A stretch of DNA of 12,919 bases from Desulfobacterales bacterium (lineage in GTDB: Bacteria; Desulfobacterota; Desulfobacteria; Desulfobacterales; 4be13): assembly GCA_029940115.1 (NCBI GenBank), contig JAOZRQ010000154.1, positions 1-12,919 on the forward strand. Reading direction: 5' to 3'. The position numbers and the translations under genes were made by a program. Shown here piece after piece: positions 1-6,715 of this stretch. Under the pieces are notes generated by a model, which saw only the letters and a list, made by a program, of their open reading frames with translations, had not been told where the DNA came from and did no database searches. Numbering within the stretch: the first letter of the stretch is position 1; each line of letters begins with the position of its first letter.

Positions 1-99
1 CCCAACTGCAAGAAAAAGCCGGGTTTCTTTTCACAGCGAGAAACCCGGCTTTTTCTCAGACGGGCCGACTCCCCAACTGCAAGAAAAAGCCGGGTTTCT
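1..99. repeat. Hairpin repeat, three alternating arms (window-start copy)
   Basis: Three copies of the same 18-nt arm occur in alternating orientation: 11-28, its perfect reverse complement at 39-56, and 82-99 (same orientation as the first). The flank cccaactgc precedes the first and third arms (1-9 and 72-80). Arm two can therefore pair with either neighbour. The 61-nt unit 39-99 recurs at 11767-11827 with only 3 mismatches. It is non-coding and lies just upstream of gspF. It behaves like a dispersed palindromic repeat family; no transposase is linked to it here. Confidence 0.85.
11..56. terminator. Possible bidirectional intrinsic terminator
   Basis: The arms 11-28 and 39-56 form a perfect stem with a 10-nt loop. 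The GC-rich core gccgggtttct/agaaacccggc is preceded by AAAAA and followed by TTTTT. That A-tract, stem, U-tract layout suits factor-independent termination in both directions. It could insulate gspF from an upstream gene outside the window. The same sequence is a dispersed repeat, so termination may be incidental. Confidence 0.4.
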
Positions 100-217
100 T
101 TCCTTGATCACTTTTTTTGTCCTGTACTCAGCTGAGTTTTTTGAAAAAACTTAGTTTCTTGTCTCGGGCAACATTAACTTAAAAGTCCTATTAATCTCAC
201 TTTGACAAGCGACAAAA

Positions 218-1450
218 ATGCCAGTATTCGAATACACCGCTCTTGATTTGAAAGGCAAGACCGTCTCCGGCATCGTGGACGCGGAGAGCTCTTCTGCGGC
301 CCGCCAGAAGCTTCGCACGTCCAAGATATATCCGGTTTCCATAAAGGAGGCGGACAAGGCATCTGCTGCAAAAAGGGAGACCCCCCGGTTCTCCAAGGAA
401 ATCCACTGGTTCGCCCGTGTCAAGGCGTCTGATGTCGCGATGCTGACAAGGCAGTTGGCCACGTTGGTGGGTGCGGGGTTCCCCTTGGTATCGGCCGTTG
501 ACACCCTGATCCCCCAAACCCGGTCTCCGGCATTCAAGAAGAGCTTGGCGCACATCAAGGATTCGGTGGTGGAAGGGAACACGTTTGCCGGATCCTTGGC
601 CCTGTATCCCGGGATATTCTCCCCGCTTTACATCAACATGGTCTCTGCGGGGGAATCATCGGGAACATTGGAGATCGTTCTGGACCGCTTGGCCGATCTC
701 ACCGAAAAACAGCAGGCATTGAAAAGCCGGATCACAGCGGCCTTGGCCTATCCGGTCCTGATGTCGTGCATCGGTGTGATGGTCCTGTTCTTTCTGCTGA
801 CATTCATTGTGCCGAGCATATCCTCGATCTTTGAGGGCATGGACAAGACCCTTCCGGTCTCAACGCAGTTCCTGATCAATCTCAGCCACATCTTCAAATC
901 GTATTGGTGGGCCATCCTCATTCTGATCGGGGGAGTCGTCATGCTCATCGGCAACATCAAAAAGACGAAAAAGGGACGGTATTTCCTGGACAAGCGGATA
1001 CTGGCCTTGCCGGTTGTCGGGAGGCTGGCCAAGAAGCTGGCTGTCTCCCGATTCACCCGAACCTTGGGATCGCTCTTGGAAAACGGCGTCTCCATGCTGG
1101 CCGCGCTGGAGATTGTGAGAAACATTGTGGGCAATGCGATCCTTTCAGAAGCGATTGCAGACGCGGCAAAGGAAGTCGGAAAGGGACAGGGACTGGGCGT
1201 TTCGCTCTCCGAAAAGGATATCTTTCCGAGCCTCTCCATCCAGATGATTCAGGTGGGAGAGCAGAGCGGGCAACTGGAGACCATGTTGAACAAGATAGCG
1301 GATGTATATGAACGCGAGGTGGAGTCCACCGTGATGAGCCTGACCTCCCTGCTGGAACCGGTGATGATCCTGGTGATGGGCGCGACCGTCGGGTTCATCG
1401 TGCTTTCGATATGTCTGCCGATCTTTGAGATGAACCAGTTGATCAAATGA
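218..1450 (+). CDS. gspF: Type II secretion system inner-membrane protein GspF
   Basis: This 410-residue protein is the inner-membrane platform component of the type II secretion machine (GspF/PilC family), which contacts the GspE ATPase and assembles the pseudopilus. The N-terminus MPVFEYTALDLKGK is typical of the family. Two repeated T2SSF domains lie at about residues 72-195 and 272-395, each with the conserved GExSG signature (GESSG 145-149, GEQSG 347-351). Hydrophobic segments at about 177-198, 229-246 and 380-402 match the usual three-helix topology. Length is normal for the family, so the gene looks intact. The ATG at 218 has only a weak ribosome-binding site, but homology begins right at it. 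The expected next gene, gspG, is about 11 kb downstream rather than adjacent. Whether gspE lies upstream cannot be seen. Confidence 0.95.
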   Translation: MPVFEYTALDLKGKTVSGIVDAESSSAARQKLRTSKIYPVSIKEADKASAAKRETPRFSKEIHWFARVKASDVAMLTRQLATLVGAGFPLVSAVDTLIPQTRSPAFKKSLAHIKDSVVEGNTFAGSLALYPGIFSPLYINMVSAGESSGTLEIVLDRLADLTEKQQALKSRITAALAYPVLMSCIGVMVLFFLLTFIVPSISSIFEGMDKTLPVSTQFLINLSHIFKSYWWAILILIGGVVMLIGNIKKTKKGRYFLDKRILALPVVGRLAKKLAVSRFTRTLGSLLENGVSMLAALEIVRNIVGNAILSEAIADAAKEVGKGQGLGVSLSEKDIFPSLSIQMIQVGEQSGQLETMLNKIADVYEREVESTVMSLTSLLEPVMILVMGATVGFIVLSICLPIFEMNQLIK

Positions 1451-1513
1451 TTGGTCTGAGGCGAGGGGCGAGCGGCGACAGGCGAGGAATGATGCCTGTG
1501 GACGCTTGCCCAT

Positions 1514-1546
1514 GGCCGCTGGCCGCTGACCGCTGGCCGCTGGCCG
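1514..1546. repeat. 7-bp tandem repeat (ggccgct x 4.7)
   Basis: Units at 1514-1520, 1521-1527, 1528-1534 (one substitution), 1535-1541 and a partial at 1542-1546 make a short in-phase array in the 115-bp gap between gspF and the next gene. Such arrays are prone to slippage; no function is evident. Confidence 0.8.
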
Positions 1547-1565
1547 AATTTGCAGAGGAATGTTG

Positions 1566-1877
1566 ATGAACGATACTCTGGTACGAATCAAACGAGCGGT
1601 TCTTTCGGGGCGTTACATGTTCAGTGAAAAGGCGCGATTGGAAATGGAAGCCGACGGACTCACAGAGCTTGATGAGGCTGAATCCATTCTCAACGCAGTG
1701 GCAATTTACAAGAAAATCCGATCACGCAGTCCGTTTCGGAAACAAAGAAAAGAATATCTTTACGTCATTCAAAGCACGAACCTTGATGGGCTTGTCATTT
1801 ACTCCAAAGGCAAGCTTGTCCGTGAAGCTGGCAACGAGACTTATTATTTCCTTATTTCTTCCAAGAGATCAATATAA
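1566..1877 (+). CDS. DUF4258-like small protein, probable toxin of a TA pair
   Basis: This small basic 103-residue protein resembles DUF4258/RelE-fold proteins. It has an N-terminal helical part with FSEKARLEMEADGL (about 19-32), then predicted beta strands around YLYVIQS, GLVIYSKGKLV and ETYYFLISS. Such proteins are commonly encoded directly before a YgiT-type zinc-finger partner, as here, and are treated as putative mRNA-interferase toxins by analogy with MqsR. An in-frame ATG at 1560 is only one base from the GAGG of the ribosome-binding site (1555-1558). The ATG at 1566 sits 7 bases away and is preferred. The partner begins 79 bp downstream. I infer a TA role from gene order and family; no catalytic residue can be assigned with certainty. 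Confidence 0.75.
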   Translation: MNDTLVRIKRAVLSGRYMFSEKARLEMEADGLTELDEAESILNAVAIYKKIRSRSPFRKQRKEYLYVIQSTNLDGLVIYSKGKLVREAGNETYYFLISSKRSI

Positions 1878-1956
1878 CTCAATGATCCAGTTTTCTGATC
1901 CGATTCCGGAAAAAAGCCTGGCAGAAAAAACTTGATCATCGAGCATAACCGAAAAA

Positions 1957-2226
1957 ATGGATCAAACGATACAGATTACAATTTGTCCGTCATGCAACAG
2001 TGACAAAATCAGGAAGGTGAGAAAAGACTGGATCGGCAACTTTCAAAACCAGACATACACCGTTCCGTCGTTAGAATTTCACGAATGCCCGAGTTGCGGC
2101 GAGAAAGTCTATGACCGATTCGCCATGCGGAAGATTGAAGCCAATTCTCCGGCTTTTAATGAACAAATGACAGAAAGAGGGCTTGGATACCCGATGATGA
2201 CAGGCTTGGAGCAGGACTCCGTGTGA
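1957..2226 (+). CDS. YgiT-type zinc-finger protein, MqsA-like N-terminal domain only
   Basis: This 89-residue protein has two CPSC knuckles (C10/C13 and C44/C47) separated by a basic beta-rich stretch, the layout of the YgiT/MqsA N-terminal zinc-binding domain that clamps the toxin. Full-length MqsA is about 130 residues and carries a C-terminal helix-turn-helix that binds DNA. That part is absent here, and the tail after about residue 60 is short. Such stand-alone zinc-finger partners of DUF4258 proteins are common, so this need not be a truncation. It would neutralise its partner but is unlikely to repress the operon by itself. No strong Shine-Dalgarno precedes the ATG, so expression may depend on coupling to the upstream gene. 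Confidence 0.8.
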   Translation: MDQTIQITICPSCNSDKIRKVRKDWIGNFQNQTYTVPSLEFHECPSCGEKVYDRFAMRKIEANSPAFNEQMTERGLGYPMMTGLEQDSV

Positions 2227-2316
2227 GCCGGGTTTCTGGTCCGGGAAAAATTTGAAGGATGGCACATTTTTTCAGCTTTAACATAGAATCCATTGTTGCC
2301 ATGAAGAACAAAGTTC

Positions 2317-2363
2317 GTAGTTCCGCCTTTAGGCGGTGTGACACCGCCTAAAGGCGGAACTAC
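2317..2363. repeat. 47-bp long perfect palindrome (dispersed family, copy 1)
   Basis: Perfect 23-nt arms (2317-2339 and 2341-2363) flank a single central G at 2340. Each arm holds its own smaller near-palindrome, CCGCC-TTTA-GGCGG, so the element can form one long hairpin or a two-headed cruciform. A second copy starts at 12880 and is cut by the window end; both are preceded by agttc. The nested palindromic form resembles REP/BIME-type elements moved by REP-associated tyrosine transposases. No such transposase is in the window. Confidence 0.9.
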
Positions 2364-2382
2364 AAACTTAAGAGGGAAAAGC

Positions 2383-2637
2383 ATGAATTCATACAAATGG
2401 GAACCCATTGAAGATTTGCCGGACAATTGGCATGAGATGACATCAAAAGATCTGCAAAGCTTGGCGACGATATGGATTGAGCAGGCAGACCGGCGGCCAT
2501 GGCGGTTCGGATCAAGTTTTGCAAATATTCGGCAACCCCCGTGCCGCTCCCGGCGAGATTGCCAAATCCGGCGGCCATGGCGGTTCGGATTTGGCAATCC
2601 GAACCGGGCGTGGGGGCAGGGAAAAAATGGCCGATGA
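2383..2637 (+). pseudogene. Fic-family protein N-terminal remnant, interrupted
   Basis: A good ribosome-binding site (agaggg, 2371-2376) precedes the ATG at 2383. The first 36 residues (MNSYKWEPIEDLPDNW onward, through IWIEQAD) match my recollection of the N-terminal leader of Fic/DOC-family AMPylation proteins. Homology stops abruptly at 2490, exactly where a 22-bp GC-rich repeat begins. The remaining residues to the stop at 2637 are arginine-rich low-complexity sequence translated from that repeat. No HxFx(D/E)GNGRxxR Fic motif is present in any frame nearby, so only the 5' stump survives. Family assignment rests on a short segment and is moderate. Confidence 0.55.
2491..2606. repeat. Direct and inverted repeats disrupting the Fic remnant
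   Basis: A 22-nt sequence at 2491-2512 recurs exactly at 2569-2590. Around the second copy, 2558-2570 (attgccaaatccg) is the perfect inverse of 2586-2598, and 2581-2590 is the inverse of 2597-2606. Two mutually exclusive hairpins are therefore possible. The block starts where Fic homology ends, so it is probably an insertion or recombination scar. Confidence 0.75.
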
Positions 2638-2724
2638 AAAGTGTGAAAGTATTGACATCTCCCGGATAATCTGTTATCCATTGACATCAGATTCGGAACT
2701 GACCCCACAGACAGGAGTGAGAAA

Positions 2725-3936
2725 ATGGCAAAACCCGGCAAGCAGGACGAGGAATACGATTCCCCGTGGAAGACAATTCTGGGCATATATTTCAGACATT
2801 TTACGGAACTCTTCTTTCCCGACATAGCAGCCGAAATCGACTGGGAGAGAGGCTACGTCCCTCTGGACAAAGAGCTGGAGAGAATCACCCGCGAGGCCGA
2901 AGTGAAAGAAGGGTTGCTTGCGGACAGGCTTTTCAAAGTGTGGAAGAAAAACGGCGACGAGGCATGGGTTCTGGCCCATGTCGAGGTGCAGGCCCAAAAA
3001 AAGAAAACTTTCCCGCACAGGACCTTTGTGTATAACTACAGGATTCACGACCTTTACAAGCGCCCGGTCGCGAGTCTGGTTGTGCTTGCGGATGACAATT
3101 CCAAGTGGCGGCCCTCGTCTTACTCCCATGAACTGTGGAAGTGTAAGACGGAATTCAGCTTCCGGATGGTCAAGCTGCTTGACTACAAAAGGCGGACAAG
3201 GGAACTCGAGGCGTCGGACAATCCCTTTGCCGTGGTCGTTCGGGTCCATCTGAAGACTCTGGAGACCAAAAGGGACAGTCGGAGCAGACGGCGGTGGAAG
3301 GTCGAGCTGACCAAGGCGCTGTATGATCGGGGCTTTGAGAGGGACGACATCATCAACTTGTACCGCTTCATTGACTGGATCATGGTCCTGCCGAGGGAGC
3401 TGGAGGAGGATTATCAGCGGGAACTTGCAAAATTCGAGGAGGAACGTAAGATGCAATATGTGACAACTGCCGAGCGTATCGGACTGGAAAAGGGGACACT
3501 GATCGGTCAGATTCTGATGGCCCAAGAAATGCTGGGACGTCAGGCCCATTCCCCGGAAGATCTGCGAGAGAAGAGAATTGACGAGCTGAAGGGCATTTTC
3601 GAGGAGGAGCATGCACATGTCAGGGTCACCGAGCCTGTGATGGAAAAGGGGAGAGTGATTGGTGAGATACTGATGGCCCAGCGGATGCTTGGACATCAGA
3701 CCCATTCCCCGGAGGAGCTGCGAACTAGGGAGATGGATGATCTGCGGCGCATTTTTGAGAGGGAGCGTCCCCGTGTCACCGCTGTTGCCGGGATGGAAAG
3801 GGGAAAGCTGATCGGTGAGATTCTGATGGCGCAACGGATACTTGGGGAGTCCGCACATTCGGAAAAGACGCTTGAGGCGGAGGAGACCGAGAACTTGAAG
3901 GAGATTCTGAGAAGACTTGAGGCGAAGCTGAACTGA
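2725..3936 (+). CDS. Rpn/YhgA-like PD-(D/E)XK nuclease-family protein with triplicated C-terminal tail
   Basis: This 403-residue protein resembles the Rpn family (recombination-promoting nuclease, putative transposase). Its domain spans about residues 14-240. The likely PD-(D/E)XK core is D67 in LLADRLFKV followed by E87/Q89 in AHVEVQAQK, the variant E-x-Q form seen in this family. Rpn proteins are DNA endonucleases linked to RecA-independent recombination; that role here is inferred. The C-terminus contains three copies of a roughly 45-residue unit (253-295, 305-350, 356-403), each built on LIGEILMAQRMLG followed by a helix rich in E/L. Relatives that I know usually have one such tail. The start has a clear aggag (2713-2717) 7 bases upstream of the ATG. 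A TTGACA at 2652-2657 might be part of its promoter, but no good -10 follows. A homologous fragment lies just downstream. Confidence 0.75.
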   Translation: MAKPGKQDEEYDSPWKTILGIYFRHFTELFFPDIAAEIDWERGYVPLDKELERITREAEVKEGLLADRLFKVWKKNGDEAWVLAHVEVQAQKKKTFPHRTFVYNYRIHDLYKRPVASLVVLADDNSKWRPSSYSHELWKCKTEFSFRMVKLLDYKRRTRELEASDNPFAVVVRVHLKTLETKRDSRSRRRWKVELTKALYDRGFERDDIINLYRFIDWIMVLPRELEEDYQRELAKFEEERKMQYVTTAERIGLEKGTLIGQILMAQEMLGRQAHSPEDLREKRIDELKGIFEEEHAHVRVTEPVMEKGRVIGEILMAQRMLGHQTHSPEELRTREMDDLRRIFERERPRVTAVAGMERGKLIGEILMAQRILGESAHSEKTLEAEETENLKEILRRLEAKLN

Positions 3937-3973
3937 GTCCGATCTGCGGCTGGGCGCTCTGTTTCAGGAAGGG

Positions 3974-3987
3974 GTGACGGCCGTCAC
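3974..3987. repeat. 14-bp perfect palindrome (gtgacggccgtcac)
   Basis: An uninterrupted palindrome lies in the 81-bp stretch between the Rpn-like gene and its paralogous fragment. It could be an operator or a chance palindrome; nothing else supports a function. Confidence 0.4.
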
Positions 3988-4017
3988 GCTGATGACCGAC
4001 CAACTGGCGATTGGCAA

Positions 4018-4281
4018 GTGCTTGCGGATGACAATTCCAAGTGGCGGCCCTCGTCTTACTCCCATGAACTGTGGAAATGTAAGACGGAATTCAGTTTCCG
4101 GATGGTCAAGCTGCTCGACTACAGAAAGCGGATGAGGGAGCTTGAAGAATCCGACAATCCGTTTGCCGTGGCCGTGCTGGTCCATTTGAGAACTCTGGAG
4201 ACGAAAAGGGACAGTCAGAGCAGGCGGCGGTGGAAGGCCGAACTGACCAAGGCCCGCAATCTGTCAGGCGGCCTCCGGTGA
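4018..4281 (+). pseudogene. Fragment of an Rpn-like paralogue (middle domain only)
   Basis: Bases 4018-4253 align without gaps to 3082-3317 of the upstream Rpn-like gene, with about 25 substitutions in 236 (close to 89% identity), most of them silent. The encoded peptide (LADDNSKWRPSSYSHELWKC to RRRWKAELTKA) corresponds to residues 120-198 of the full protein. It has no start region, no catalytic core and no C-terminal tail. Sequence before 4018 and after 4253 is unrelated to that gene. The excess of silent changes suggests divergence as a functional paralogue before truncation, rather than a fresh local duplication. Confidence 0.85.
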
Positions 4282-4453
4282 TGCCGGCAAGAAAGAATGG
4301 CCATGAGACTCATGCCTGAATGCGAGGTCCGGGTTTCCGGCAGGTGGGGCCTGATCCGGGACCGGACAATTTGCAAGATTGTCCCACATCGTGAGGAAGG
4401 ATCGGTCATGAAAAGGATCCGGAAATCCCTTCCTGACCATAATCCGTGCAGAG

Positions 4454-4521
4454 GGTGTTTGAAAACTCTGTCTGTGCCCCTTGCCCAATTTCGGGCACGG
4501 GCAGGGGCGTTTTCAAACACC
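4454..4521. repeat. Large hairpin, 13-bp perfect outer stem
   Basis: Perfect outer arms (ggtgtttgaaaac 4454-4466, gttttcaaacacc 4509-4521) enclose a GC-rich inner stem: gcccc 4476-4480 with ggggc 4504-4508, then tgccc 4482-4486 with gggca 4499-4503. The 68-nt element has no trailing T-tract, so it is not a standard terminator. It could be a minimal mobile repeat or a structured RNA leader. Confidence 0.7.
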
Positions 4522-4590
4522 TTCAGATGATGGAGACAAATCCGTGAAGATCAGGCGAAACAGCAAACCGCAACCAACAAAAAACGAAAG

Positions 4591-4604
4591 GATGATCAAT
4601 CATC
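4591..4604. promoter_or_regulatory. Possible operator dyad upstream of the nucleotidyltransferase gene
   Basis: The arms gatgat and atcatc are separated by CA and centred about 37 bp before the start codon. TA-type operons are often autoregulated from such dyads. No promoter boxes can be confidently placed around it. Confidence 0.2.
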
Positions 4605-4634
4605 TTCAAAACAATACAGACAAGGAGGTGTGCC

Positions 4635-4925
4635 ATGCCATTGGATGAGCTTGTCAGAAAGAGACGGGAGGCCATTCTTTCCGTCGCCCGCAGACACGGG
4701 GCCGAAAGAGTGTCCGTCTTTGGGTCGAGAGCACACGGGGACGCCCGCCCGGACAGTGATGCGGACATACTCGTGGAGGCGGGGATGGACACGTCCCCCT
4801 TCTTTCCCGGGGGGTTGCTCGCAGACTTGCAGGAAATTCTCGGATGCAGGGTGGATGTGGCGGAACCGGAGGGGCTGCATCCTGCCGTACGGGACCAAGT
4901 GCTGAGGGAGGCTGTTCAGTTATGA
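4635..4925 (+). CDS. MntA-type minimal nucleotidyltransferase (antitoxin of a MNT/HEPN pair)
   Basis: This 96-residue minimal nucleotidyltransferase carries the pol-beta superfamily signature GSX10DXD: G30-S31 and D42/D44 within GSRAHGDARPDSDADILVE. A third carboxylate lies at D74 in CRVDVAE. All three metal-binding positions are present, so it appears catalytically competent. In the known MntA-HepT systems the MNT protein AMPylates a tyrosine next to the HEPN RNase motif and so silences the toxin. A strong aaggagg (4622-4628) sits 6 bases before the ATG. The stop overlaps the next gene's start as ATGA (4922-4925), the translational coupling usual for this pair. Confidence 0.9.
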   Translation: MPLDELVRKRREAILSVARRHGAERVSVFGSRAHGDARPDSDADILVEAGMDTSPFFPGGLLADLQEILGCRVDVAEPEGLHPAVRDQVLREAVQL

Positions 4926-5200
4926 GGGACGACAAGGTTCATGTGAGCCATGTTTTGGAATGTGTCTCCCGCATTGAGCAATATGCGGGCAATGACAGGG
5001 ATGCCTTCATGAGATCGACGCTCATACAGGATGCGGTGCTCCGCAATCTTCAGACACTGGCTGAGTCAACGCAACGCTTGTCAAATGAGACAAAAAACGA
5101 TCATCCTGAAGTGGAGTGGCGAAACATTGATCGCCTTGTCCAAGTTTCCCTGAAAGCATCGGACATCAGCCATAACCTTGGGAGACTGCCGAAGTGGTGA
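4922..5200 (+). CDS. HepT-like HEPN protein, apparently truncated and lacking the RNase motif
   Basis: This 92-residue product starts at the ATG overlapping the MNT stop. Residues 1-67 fit the HepT/DUF86 family: an N-terminal helix (HVSHVLECVSRIEQY), then LIQDAVLRNLQTLAESTQRLS and HPEVEWRNI. Family members continue with RNxxxH-x-Y (for example RNRLVHDY), which supplies the RNase Arg and His and the tyrosine target of AMPylation. Here the text reads IDRLVQVSL, so Arg and His are apparently replaced by Ile and Gln and the Tyr is missing. The last 20 residues do not look like HepT, and the protein is shorter than the usual 110-140 residues. I read it as a degenerate or antitoxin-silenced relic; a divergent active form is less likely. 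Confidence 0.75.
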   Translation: MRDDKVHVSHVLECVSRIEQYAGNDRDAFMRSTLIQDAVLRNLQTLAESTQRLSNETKNDHPEVEWRNIDRLVQVSLKASDISHNLGRLPKW

Positions 5201-5227
5201 CCTTTCTTTTCTGGAGCAATCTTACAG

Positions 5228-6715
5228 TTGTATAACGCGGGGAATCCTATGTCCGATACGACCGCTACTGTATTCGGCAGCGCATTCTCCATAGACGTAT
5301 CACTCTTAGAAGGAACCCACACTCTCACAGCCGTCCAGACTGATCTTGCCGGCAATGTCTCCTCTCCCTCCCAACATCTGACGGTCACTGTGGACACCAC
5401 GCCGCCAGCTGCCCCCAATGTCACTGGCCCCTCCCTGACAAACGACACCACCCCCACCTGGACATGGACTTCCGCCGGCGACGGCAACGGAAGATATCGT
5501 CACAAGCTGGATGACGGCTCATGGTCAAGCGAAACCCCGGGCATGCAGTACGGAACCCCGGATACCCAGTACACCCCCGGAATCGGACTTTCGGACGGCG
5601 AACATACCCTTCATGTCCAAGAATGTGACGACGCGGGGAACTGGTCGGATTCCGGCAGTTTTACGATCACGGTTGATTCCTCCCAGGCAGGCGCGCCGGC
5701 TGACCTTGATTTGACAGCCGCAGACGATTCCGGTTTCAGCGACACAGACAACATAACCAACCAGACATCCGGCCTCACCATCACCGGAACATGCGAAGTC
5801 GAAGCAGAAGTTCACCTGTACGACAACGCCGCCGAAATGTCCGGCGTGACCGTGGAGGTCTCCGGCACCACCTTCACCATAGACATCTCCCTGCCCGCAG
5901 GCCAGCACACCATCACCGCCACCCAAGAGGACGGTGCCGGCAACCTCTCCCCGCACTCGGCCTCGCTCGTCATCACGGTGGACACCGTCTCCGAAACCCC
6001 CGGGCGGCCCGAGCTTGACCCGGCGAACGACTCCGGCACAAGCGACACAGACGCCATCACCAACGTCACATCGGCCCTCACCGTCACCGGCATGGGCGAG
6101 CCAAGGGCCACAGTGCAACTCTACGACGGCGACACGGAGATCCCCGGCGCATCGGCCACCGTCTCAGCCAACGAGACCTTCACCGCGGACATCTCCCTCT
6201 CCCACGGCACGCACCGCATAAAGGCGATGCAGACCGACCTCGCGGGGAACACCTCCGCCCCCTCCCCGATCCTGACCCTCGAAGTTGACACGGAGGCCCC
6301 GGATCCCCCCTCCGTCTCCGGCCCCACTTCCACCGACGACGACACCCCCACATGGAGCTGGGTCTCCGGCAGCGGCGGCATCGGGATCTGTCGCCACACC
6401 CTCCTCGACAGCGACGGGAACGAGCTCGAAAGCACAGACGAGACCCCGCCGAACACCGACGCATACACCCCAACGGCCTCGGTGCTGAATCCGGGAGAGG
6501 TCACGAGGGAGGTCACGCTCCACGTCCAGGAGCAGGACCGGGCCGGCAACTGGTCCGCCCGGTCAGACCAATGCACGGACCAGGGATCTGGATCCTTGTG
6601 GACAGGGAAACCAAGCCAGGTCCCGAGTTTTTGGAGGGCATCCCCACGGTCACCAACGACACCACCCCCACCTGGACATGGCGGTCATCCGGCGGCAAGG
6701 GCGTCTATCGCCTGA
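5228..6715 (+). pseudogene. Bacterial Ig-like repeat protein, 5' part of a headless remnant
   Basis: The open frame runs from just after the HepT stop (5200); Ig-like homology starts at about 5222 (LQLYNAG), and the nominal TTG start lies inside a module. There is no signal peptide, so this is the middle of a larger secreted protein. Two module types alternate. Type A has DSGxSDTDxITN, then a strand pattern ending in DLAGNxSxPSxxLxVxVDT (1-56 partial, 163-252, 264-353). Type B has NDTTPTWTW and ends in HVQExDxAGNWS (64-150, 364-444). These are Big-type bacterial Ig-like modules of surface or secreted adhesin-like proteins. After about residue 444 (roughly 6565) the frame loses homology. The protein continues one frame over from about 6586, so residues after that to the stop at 6715 are out-of-frame text. 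A TTG start and no usable ribosome-binding site argue against translation. Confidence 0.75.

Larger units (their letters stand above)
4282..4634. other. Intergenic stretch with inverted repeats, no convincing gene
   Basis: About 350 bp follow the paralogue fragment. An open frame at 4297-4530 on the plus strand shows no recognisable protein character. The stretch holds a 21-bp dyad (ggacaat at 4364-4370 / attgtcc at 4378-4384), a large hairpin (4454-4521), and a small dyad before the nucleotidyltransferase gene. Confidence 0.6.

Noticed and set aside
2652..2686. Two TTGACA boxes upstream of the Rpn-like gene as promoters
   Set aside because: Neither has an acceptable -10 sequence at 16-18 bp, so promoter calls are not justified.
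2674..3858. Long 394-codon open frame on the minus strand
   Set aside because: It lies antisense to the Rpn-like gene, mirrors its codon pattern and has a low-complexity, proline- and leucine-rich composition without any recognised domain.
4297..4530. 77-codon open frame on the plus strand
   Set aside because: No ribosome-binding site, no family resemblance, and its 3' half is the hairpin at 4454-4521.
5525..6118. Minus-strand frame of 197 codons
   Set aside because: A glycine/valine-rich shadow of the GC-rich Ig-like coding region, with no domain.
6352..6585. First part of the open frame 6352-7296 as protein
   Set aside because: It is an arginine- and proline-rich out-of-frame reading of the Ig-like module encoded in the other frame; only the part from about 6586 is meaningful.
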